Source: Aspidiotus rigidus (taxonomy: Eukaryota > Arthropoda > Insecta > Hemiptera > Diaspididae). From it: a DNA stretch of 64,000 bases. A program made the position numbers and the translations under genes. The stretch's first letter is position 1. Each line of letters opens with the position of its first letter. The notes under the pieces are model-generated. The model was not told where the DNA came from. It saw nothing but the letters and a program-made list of their open reading frames with translations, and made no database searches. The stretch is taken from NCBI GenBank assembly GCA_035079385.1, contig JAVHKY010000054.1:12938501-13002500 (forward strand), read 5' to 3'. Shown here in pieces: positions 55,800 through 64,000 of the stretch.

Positions 55800-56400
55800 A
55801 ATTTTATTTTTTTTTATTATTAAGACGTCTTTATTATATCGATCTATTTTTCGACCAAAATTAGACGTCGATTTATGGTCGATGTTTGGTTGGATAATTT
55901 TTGCCTAACTAATCAACTGTATTTTGACGTCCTTTTTCAGTCAAAATAAAAATTACTAGGTACATTTCGACCTCTTTCTTTAGTAAAAATGAAATTTGTA
56001 CTGTATTTCGATATTTTCATTGAGTCGATCTTTTTTCCGTCCCAAATTAGACGTCGATGTACGGTCAAACTTCCGTTGAATAATTTTTGCTTAACTAATT
56101 GACCACATTTTAATTGACGTCTTTTTTCAGTACAAGTAAAATTTCTATCAAGATTTAAAAAAGACGTCGATTCTTCGGTCAATCATTGATCAAAATAGAA
56201 TCGATTCTCATTTAAATTGGAAAAAGACGTCGACTCTTCGGTCGATTATTGGTCAGAGTAAAGTCAAAATATAGGAGAAAATTACTCGACCGTTAATCGA
56301 CCTAAAAAATCATTTCATGATTATAGACAAACTGCGTCGATTAATGGTCAATAAGAGGTCAAATCGACAGCTTTTAAGGTCGATTGTATTTGCCGGGCAT
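55800..56400. repeat. Degenerate GACGTCGAT-type repeat
   Basis: The phrase gacgtcgat/c..ggtc recurs: ttagacgtcgatttatggtc, ttagacgtcgatgtacggtc, aagacgtcgattcttcggtc, aagacgtcgactcttcggtc, with further diverged copies. Intervals vary, often 60-200 bp. No coding signal. A host or element identity is not evident. Confidence 0.55.
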
Positions 56401-56840
56401 AGCTTAACACTGTGTCACTTTCTTTCCTGAAGGGACGAACAATTTTTAATAAAATAGAAATTCGATTCACATTTTGCCGACAATTGCCGAAAGTGAAATA
56501 ACTGCCAACATTGACGAAATTTTGCCAGAACCGTTGATTTTGAACAGTTAGTTTAAAATTGTTGCCTTCTCATTCGTAAATAGGAGAAAACTTTGCTTCA
56601 AAATTCAGCGATTTTGGTCAAAATTGAATAGTTTTTGTTGAAAGTATTATTTTTTAATCCAGAATCGAAAAATCAAACATTTTAATTGAAAAATTGCTAG
56701 GATTTCGTATTAATGAGTTTGATTCCCGAAATTTGTTTATTTTGGTCGGAAATTGAATAATGCTGGTCGTGAGTTTGTAAAAGTCCTGTCTTTCCCTTTT
56801 TTAAAAAAAAAATGCCGAATATTGCCAGAAATTTAATTTT
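56401..56840. other. AT-rich spacer
   Basis: Repeated short phrases such as attttgccgacaattgccga and aaaattgaatagt suggest decayed repeats. No gene. Confidence 0.35.
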
Positions 56841-56857
56841 TGGTGTCAAAAATAGAT

Positions 56858-57930
56858 CGCCTTTGAAAGAGAGCCGGGGGCGTATGAACGTGTACGCACG
56901 CCCAAAGTGGTCCCTGAAAAACCGCACCTCCGGCACCGGTATCCACCCCTTAGGGCATTGCGTCGGTAGTCCAGAGGGCTCGAATTGAGAGTGGCCTGGC
57001 TCCATTTCTCCTGGGGTTCCGCGCGCTGTGCAATGTCCGTCAATGAGGCCACTACAGGGGTCTACCCTACTGACCGAGGGAGCGCTCAGCACTCAACCTG
57101 GAATTCAGATAGTCCTGTACCATGGACGCACGCGTATCAACTCCACCAGAACTTTCAGTCACCACTGGGAACTCACTAGGAGCTCACCAGCAATGTTTCG
57201 GGACTCTGGCTTCTCAAACGGGGGTTTCTTCTTCCTCCTCTTCTTCTTCTGGGTTGTCTTGTGCTTGCCCTTTTTCTTTTTTTTTCTTCTGTGGGGCGCT
57301 CCTTCCTGAGCGCCCTGTATGTGGCGGTACTGGTGCTGGCGAGAGGTGATGTGGCAACAGCAGCAGCAGCATGGGGGATGGTGCACGTAGATGTGAGAGG
57401 TCATAACGTGGCTCTACATCTGCCGCTCCCATTCCGCGTTCATTTTCTTCTTCATTACCTTAGCGGCAAATGTAGATACATAGTTCCATGCCTGCGTTGT
57501 TCTGAGCATGCATGGAACCAGATTACCTGGGGTGAGTTCTTCATTTTCCCCGATCTCAGCGAGAGACCGTTTTAGCTCACCCCGCTCACGTCTCCACGCC
57601 TCACACTTGGAGATGGTGTGTTGTGGTTCATCATTCCGCTCCTGACAGTGTGAACACGACGGTTGCTCAACTTTCCCCATTTTGTGTAGGTACTTGTTGA
57701 AGCACCCATGGCCACTCATCATGTGTGTAAGATGAAAGTTCAACTGGCCATGGTCTCGGTCCATCCACTGGTCAAGATCACGTATTAGCACGCGGGTCCA
57801 CTCACCCTTTCCTGTTTGGGCGAGTTGCTCTTTCCATTTGGCAAGCAAGGAGCGCCTGGTCTCCTGCTTGACTCGCAAGGCTTGATTGATGGTTCTTGTC
57901 TTCTTCTTTGCCTCGAACACCGCTGCTCGC
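56858..57930 (-). mobile_element. 5'-truncated LINE of the R1/Jockey (I) group
   Basis: 1073 bp flanked by the 17-bp direct repeat TGGTGTCAAAAATAGAT (56841-56857 and 57931-57947), a textbook target duplication. It is distinctly more GC-rich than its surroundings. The minus strand encodes the C-terminal end of the LINE polyprotein and then a GC-rich 3' UTR ending at 56858. No long poly(A) is seen, as in R1-type elements. Confidence 0.85.
57414..57920 (-). pseudogene. C-terminal region of R1/Jockey-type LINE ORF2
   Basis: 168 open codons: QWMDRDHGQLNFHLTHMMSG, GCFNKYLHKMGK, then the Cys-His motif CSHCQERNDEPQHTISKC, W....RGELKRSL.EIG, and LRTTQAWNYVSTFAAKVM. This order (HLTQ.LSGHGCF..YL, Cys-His knuckle, W..V..F...VM) is typical of the ORF2 tail of R1-like LINEs. 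RT and endonuclease are absent through 5' truncation, so no function remains. Confidence 0.82.
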
Positions 57931-57947
57931 TGGTGTCAAAAATAGAT

Positions 57948-59540
57948 GTGTTCAGTGCCGGAAATCCGGGCTCTAATTATTATTATCATTTCATTTTTAT
58001 TTTTCACTACTATCCTTATTTAACAACAGAATACCTAATCGAGAAGTCGGTAATCTAGTTTTTCCTTTCTAATTTTGCCTTCGAACGCTTCTGATTACTT
58101 CGAATTCAAAGTACGAATGCGGTAGACCATTAGTACATCATTATTATAAGAGATAAAGTTTATAGAAATATTCAGGTACTCGGATTAGCACACTACGCGG
58201 ATCAATTTACTCATCAAGTGTTCGATCAACTCAATATGAGATTTTAATGGTTAAATTCTCAAATGATTTCGAGAATACCATACTTCGAAAATGATCATAA
58301 CGCGAATAATGCTATTGTAACGGAGAATCAATCGCTTTTTCTGGTTTCCTGGAAAGAGCGAAAGAAAGAGAAAAAGTACAAAATAATTTCCTCAATAACG
58401 CTATGTACTTGTACCAGATATTCATCATTCGCGTTCTTCGAAACAGCTATAAAAATTTATTCTTTTCACTTTCCCTTGTTCGATGTTTGTCGTATAATAC
58501 CGCGGTTTCACAAATTTTTTCCTTTCAATAATACCTCTTATCATTTCATTCGTCCATTTACTTACATCAATGACTTATTATTGTCTTTTACGGGTTTGAG
58601 ATAATATTCATTACACATCTTTGGCACTAAAAATAAAATATGTACGGAGATTTAAGGTACAGGACAGACAAAACATAGACAGATATCTATAGTACACCTA
58701 TATAACATTCTGAATACAATAATATTTTACTACCTTGACTTTGAATGATAATGGAGATGCAAATCCTATCGTCGCGTTTGAAAAAAAAAAGTCAATTTTT
58801 AGACATCACTATACGTCTATTAATAAAACGTCTAGGAGGCATGTACGAGTACATAAAAGTACGAAAATAAAATTCCTCTCCCTCGAGTCGATTCAGATAA
58901 GTAACAAGTTCCCACATAGTTTCACTCATCACGACGTTAAATCGGATTATTATTTGTTTATAAATGAGTATTTATCCCCCTCTGCTATCTTGTTCGTGTA
59001 AAATACATTCATTGACTGGTCTTTAACGACAAAAGTAGAAATACTCTGTAGGCCAATCTGAAAATTTTTCTTTTTCAAAAAATTTTCGCTTTCTCACTTC
59101 CGTCTTACGCAGGCTGCATATCGAGCAAAAATGATTAAGGTAATCAATCACTCGAGTCAGCTCTCTCACTATGCTAGGCAAGTCAAGAAAAAGTTAACCT
59201 CTCACGTCCTCTGACGTATTTTTGAATCTCGAAGGTTCAACCCAGGAAATTTCATTAACGAAAAATATGATCGTCAGTATAATTGTATATTTAACGAGCC
59301 TGACAACGCAATGAAATCAATAAAATCTAACGGATCTTTGGTATACAGTGCTCGAGTGTCTATGAGGAATTCATTCAACTATTTCTGGTGCGTACTAATG
59401 CTATAATAATGAGAAAATTCGTCATTTGGAAGAATTGACTTGAGAATAATTCCCACCTTAGTCAGAAATACTCGAAACTGGCAACAATTTGACTCGGAAA
59501 TACCTATGTTTTATATGAAGGAAGTACCGGACAGAACACT
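57948..59540. other. Intergenic DNA, no gene seen
   Basis: AT-rich. Open frames of 80-113 codons (58263-58604, 58735-59001) have low-complexity composition and no domain. Could contain a UTR of a gene outside the window. Confidence 0.35.
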
Positions 59541-59559
59541 TTCATATACAGCGCTGATG

Positions 59560-62500
59560 ACGTCACGCCTTGACAACGTAACAGACATGTATAGTCTGAG
59601 GGTTAAGGATGAAGATATCAGTAAGGCTGAAGATGATGCGTCACGGGTTGACAGGGTCACGGACGTTGGACATGAAGACGTCACGGGTTCATGATGTGGG
59701 AACAGTGCATGCGTTTTTTAAGACTATGAGGGATGACGTCATCAAGTTTTAAATATAAAAAATGTAGAACTCAGCCTGATACATAGTATACGAGATTCTA
59801 TACTGTTGCTGGAAGGGCTGTATTAGGCTGGTTCACGTTGTATCAGTATAGAAGTATGTATATAACTGAATTGGGCTGAAGCAGGCTAAAACGTAACTGT
59901 TCAGAGGGCGCTAAACTAGGCTGGTCTAATATTGCAGGTGTGCGTTATACATTTGGCTAAACTATGCTTAATGAGTAGTCTAACATGAAGCTAAGAAAAC
60001 CGATTGCTGGTGTATTCGCCCTTTGGATGACTACCGAATTTACTTTAAAAATGCACGTCCATACCAATAGAAACATGTCTTAAGGTTAGTGGTGGTGACG
60101 TCACAGAAGTGTAAATGTCTTCAGGTTGGAGGAATTGTCGACTCACTTTACAAATATCAATATCTTCCTCTTCAGTCTTCTGAAGCCCGTAGGATGTTGA
60201 CCTATATGAGAAGCATACCAAATCACCACGAGACCACACGCATACTTCCCTACCTCGAGCATGGTAGGTATTGGGCTTCCAGACTACACCGTGTTCGCAT
60301 ATGGTTTGAGCGACTGAGATCGATAGTAGGCACACAGAGGGCGCTAACGTCAACAGGAATGACGTCACTAAATGACGACGTCACAAAGTTTGAATGTCTT
60401 CAAGTTAGGAGTAATGATGTCACTTGGGTTGTGGAACGACGTCACTGGATAATGACATCACAAAAGTGTAATATATGCCCCAAGGTTAAGAATGATGACG
60501 TCACAAAGGTTTGGGAATCACATCACTGGATAAATGTCTTCAGGTTGAAGCTTGAATGACGTTACTGGATGTCGATGTCACAAAAATTTAATCAAAAAAG
60601 AAGATTTCTTCTTGGCTAAAATAAGACTGGTATTGTTGACCACATGTATTTTATTCACAAGCACAATGTTTTGGTATTGTAAATACCTTCATCAAGTGCA
60701 AGACACATTATGGTATTACAAAAGTTTAAATGTCTTTAAGTTAGGACTTGAGAGTGATGACATTACTTCGGTCGGAGAATGACGTCACAAACGTTTAAAT
60801 GAAATGTCTTTAGATTCATGTGATGACGTCACTAAATCACAGATGACATCATAAAAGTGCACATGCAATCACATTATGAGTGATGATTAACTAAGGTTTG
60901 GATATGACGTCACAGGAAAATTATGTCTCAAAAGTTTAAATATCTTCAGTTAGTAGTGGTGACGGCACTGAGGTTGGGAGATGACGTTACTAAGGTTGAA
61001 GGATACCGTCATTGGAAGATGACGTCACAAAAGTGTAAATGTTGACAAAATTTCAATTTGTTCCCGAGTGCGACACATTTTAATGGAATAAGGAAATACA
61101 AAAAACTAAAAATACGAGTCGTATTTTTTTCTTTTGCAACTCTCGTATTTTTGTTTTTTTTGTGGGGTTTCTCTATTCTTTCTTTATTCTATTACAGTAA
61201 ATGTCTTCAGGTTGAAGTTATGACGTCACTGAATGATGATGTAACAAAATTGTGAATGCCTTTAGGTTAGGAGTGATGATGTCGCTGGATAATGACGTTA
61301 CATAACTTTAAATATCTTCATATTTAAGTGATGACGTCACACAAGCGTAAATAAGGACCTATCTGTACAAAGGGCGTCCGTCGGACGGACGCCCTTTTTG
61401 TGGAGACCTCGATTTTCGTGCGTTTCAGATTATAAACTAGGTATCTTTTATAAAATTTTTTTTTTTCCAACCCAGCAAGAAGGGCGTCCGTTGTCATATT
61501 TTCAATAATCTCTACTTTGTTTGTTTCTGGATGTATTCAAAATGTGATTACCGTTTCTTATAGAAGAAGCGTTGCTCTTCAATTTTCATCATTACCATTT
61601 TTTTGATTAAACTCGTTGTTGCGGAGATATTTTGAACTGAATCTTGAAACTGATTCTTCTGTAATGAATTTTCGTTCACGGACGCCTTTTGTACAGATAG
61701 GTCCTCAAATGCTTTCATACTAGGAGTTATGACATAACATAACTAAGGTTGGGATAAGACGTCACCGGAAAATGACGTCACAAAAATTTAAATATAACCC
61801 CATCCATAGAAATCCGCCTTAGTGATCCATTACAATCAGGAGAAAAGTAATCTTCCTTCCTCTGTAAAAGATCCTTTTTTCCTGATCGATATTCAACGCT
61901 AAGGTGGGTTTCTGTAGACCAAGTCACGAATATCTTCAAGTTAGGAGCGGTAACGACACCTAGCTTGGGAGATGACGTCACAAAAGTTTAAATGTCTTCA
62001 GGACAAAGTTATGACGGAATAATGACGTCATAAAAGTGTAAATGTCTTAAGGTTAGAAGTGATGACGTTACTAAGGTTGAAGGATGCTGTCACTGAATAA
62101 TGATGTCCTAAAAGTTTACATTTGTACAGTAATTTTCATTTATTCCCGGGTGCGTCACATTTTAATAGAATAAGGAAATACAAAAAAATAAAAATACGAG
62201 TTGTTTTTTTTTATTTCTTTGCAACTCTTGTATTTTTGTTTTTTTGCGTTTCTTCATTCTATTAAATGTCTTCAGGTTGAAGTTATGACGTCACTGGAAA
62301 ATGACGTCACAAAAGTTTAAATATGAAACCATCCACAGAAATCCGCCTTAGTGATCCATTACAATCAGGAGAAAAGGAATCTTCCTTCCTCTGTAAAAGA
62401 TCCTTTTTTCCTAATCGATATTCAACGCTAAGGTGGGTTTCTGTAGACCGAGTCAGAAATATCTTCAAGTTAGGAGTGGTAACGGCACCTAGCTTGGGAG

Positions 62501-63235
62501 ATGACGTGACAAAAGTTTAATTGTCTTCAAGTCAAAGTTATGACGTTACTGAATAATGACGTCATAAAAGTGTTCATGTCTTTAGGTTAGAAGTGATGAC
62601 GTCACTAAGGTTGAAGGATGCTGTCACTGGAAAATGACGTCACAAAAGTTTAATTTTGTACAGTAATTTTGATTTATTCCCGGGTGCGTCACATTTTAAT
62701 GGGATACAGAAATTAAAAAAAAAAAAAAAATCGAGTTGTATTTTTTTATTTTTTGTGTAGCTCTCATATTTTTGTTTTTTTGTTTTTCTTCATTCTATTA
62801 AATGTCTTCAGGTTGAAGTTATGACGTCACTGAATGATGTTATCCCAAAAGCGTGAGTGTCTTTGCGTTAGGAGTGATAATGTCACTATGGTTGGTGGAT
62901 GACGTCACTGAATCATGGGTGATGTCATAAAAGTGTAAATGCCTTCATATTAGGGGTGATGACGTATCTAAGATTTAGATATGACGTCACAAAAGTTGAA
63001 TATTCTCAAATTAGGGATGGTAACGGCACTTGGATTGAGAGATGACGTCACAAAAGTTTAAATGTCTCTAGGTTATCAGTGACAACGTCAGAAAGATTGG
63101 GAGATGACTTCATTGCATGATGACGTTACAAAAGTGTAAATGCCGTCAAGTTGAAGTGATCACTGGATGATGACCTTACAAAAAGGTAAATCTCTTCAGG
63201 TTATGAGTGACGACGTCACTGGCTGATAAGAAGTT
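59560..63235. repeat. Degenerate satellite with CRE-like TGACGTCA cores
   Basis: A diverged tandem repeat whose typical unit (about 78 bp) reads aaaagtttaaatgtcttcag, gttagaagtgatgacgtcac, taaggttgaaggatg.tgtc, actggaaaatgacgtcac. I count about 28 exact GACGTCA in 3.7 kb (under one expected by chance), plus many one-base variants. Three fold-back insertions (about 61040-61198, 62125-62266, 62660-62800) and two of another type (61800-61925, 62331-62458) are embedded, and the landmark atgtcttcaggttgaagtta at 62268 and 62802 shows a 534-bp duplication. No real ORF. Confidence 0.85.
61354..61706. mobile_element. MITE, copy 2 of the GGGCSTCCG-rimmed family
   Basis: Ends AGGACCTATCTGTACAAAGG..GCGTCCG and CGGACGCC..TTTTGTACAGATAGGTCCT are inverted copies, with an inner palindrome GGGCGTCCGtcggaCGGACGCCC at the left and agaagggcgtccg in the middle. 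Same layout and internal phrases (gatt..cgtttcag, gaagcgttgctcttcaattt) as the copy at 20287-20656. Confidence 0.8.
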
Positions 63236-64000
63236 TAGAGAACCGAGATAATATCAACATGACATGACATGTTGTGGTAAATGATGAGAGAGAGAGTAAC
63301 TGAGAAATATCCATGATCTTGTATTTTTCCCAAAGTGATAAATTTAAAATATTTTTTCTTTTCACGTAGTCCCATACTCTTCTTTTTTCATTCCTACCTC
63401 CGTTTTTCCTATTTTTTCTTATGAGGACTAACTAGAAATTTAATGATATTGTTGTTTTCACTGTCGTTTTTTTGGGGATCGATTGTTCTGGTTTCGCTCG
63501 ACGAATCTTCACTTATTCCTTCTAACAGCTCAAAAATTATAGTTTGGACGAAGAGAGGAGCTCTGACCTACTTTAGATACTAGTAAAATTTTTTGATAGT
63601 AACTATAACTTTTCGATGGGCAGGACCTCACTTTCGAGTGATATAAGAGGATTTTGACTACGACTGCCCGTTACAAAAATTGAATCCGAGCCAGGGTCTA
63701 ATTCAGGACCTTTGAGAATCTTTGAAGGAGACCAGCGGTGTTGTCCGAGCAACGGCGACCGGTTACAGCTCCTTAAGGTGATGACGCGAATAAAAAATAA
63801 TAATAACGAGAAAATCGATTAATAAGATTCTATCCATAAGTTTGTTGCACAGCGAGCCGTTCAGCTAAAAAGCCTTGGAAGAATAATTAAGGTACGGTAA
63901 GGACTACGAAAATTTCTCAGAAAAGCATTCAAATGTTCTACCATTTGATGATCGACAATTTTCAAACCTCATAAAACAAGTTCGAGAGGATAGATTCGCG
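63236..64000. other. Right-edge sequence, no gene seen
   Basis: AT-rich DNA. A 63690-63785 stretch (minus strand aaggagctgtaaccggtcgc .. ggctcggattc) has loose tRNA-promoter-like boxes but no tRNA fold that I can build. Nothing else recognised. Confidence 0.35.

Noticed and set aside
57159..57404. Open frames on both strands in a GC-rich stretch
   Set aside because: Inside the 3' part of the R1/Jockey-type LINE; low-complexity Lys/Ser runs without motif.
63690..63785. Possible tRNA or SINE head on the minus strand
   Set aside because: Only loose B-box-like sequence (ggctcggattc); no clover-leaf could be built and no flanking duplication seen.

Overview
The window is animal nuclear DNA, most likely from an insect outside the higher flies. 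It is AT-rich and has short-exon, intron-containing genes. It encodes the end of a factor-inhibiting-HIF hydroxylase, a family reported missing from Drosophila, and a windpipe-like LRR membrane protein, which is an insect family. The mobile elements (Penelope, R1/Jockey-type and other LINEs, Helitrons, a FLYWCH/MULE transposon, many fold-back MITEs) and a short (CCTAA)n run fit an insect. The species cannot be read from the sequence.

Layout. 1-4.9 kb: the last two exons of HIF1AN (+) converge on a two-exon gene (-) for a small secreted six-cysteine protein, whose 2.85 kb intron holds a TA-flanked MITE. 5-17.3 kb: mostly mobile DNA. It holds a Cys-rich TE relic, two (GA)n microsatellites, one complete and one truncated non-autonomous Helitron, a SINE candidate, and a triple nest in which a LINE (-) is split by a Penelope-like element (+), itself split by a MULE transposon (-) with an intact 477-aa transposase. 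18.3-24.3 kb: a seven-coding-exon GT7 glycosyltransferase (+), probably a beta-1,4-GalNAc transferase, with at least six inverted-repeat elements in its third coding intron. 25.7-28.6 kb: a three-copy tandem repeat of about 0.96 kb. 29.5-31.4 kb: the windpipe-like gene (-).

31.6-55.6 kb is dominated by minisatellites: a degenerate 48-bp array (31.65-35.17 kb), then a 45-bp array of 8.5 kb with higher-order structure (35.5-44.0 kb), then inverted-orientation 45-bp arrays (48.8-52.1 and 54.0-55.6 kb). The latter are bounded by a recurrent AACAGGGAACCTGTT-bearing module that looks like the end of an undescribed mobile unit. Between them lie a 5' Penelope fragment (47.5-48.6 kb) and an 840-bp palindromic element (52.4-53.3 kb). 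55.8-56.4 kb has a GACGTCGAT-type repeat. 56.86-57.93 kb is a 5'-truncated R1/Jockey-type LINE with a 17-bp target duplication. 59.5-63.2 kb is a degenerate repeat with about 28 copies of GACGTCA, the CRE/ATF core, carrying nested fold-back elements.

Only four host genes are supported: HIF1AN, the secreted protein, the GalNAc transferase and the windpipe-like gene. They form no operon or pathway. Most long open frames between 31 and 55 kb are by-products of repeat periods (45 and 48 bp) divisible by three. The best candidates for something new are the 45-bp repeat/boundary-module system, the MULE with a 44-bp subterminal repeat, and the CRE-core satellite.
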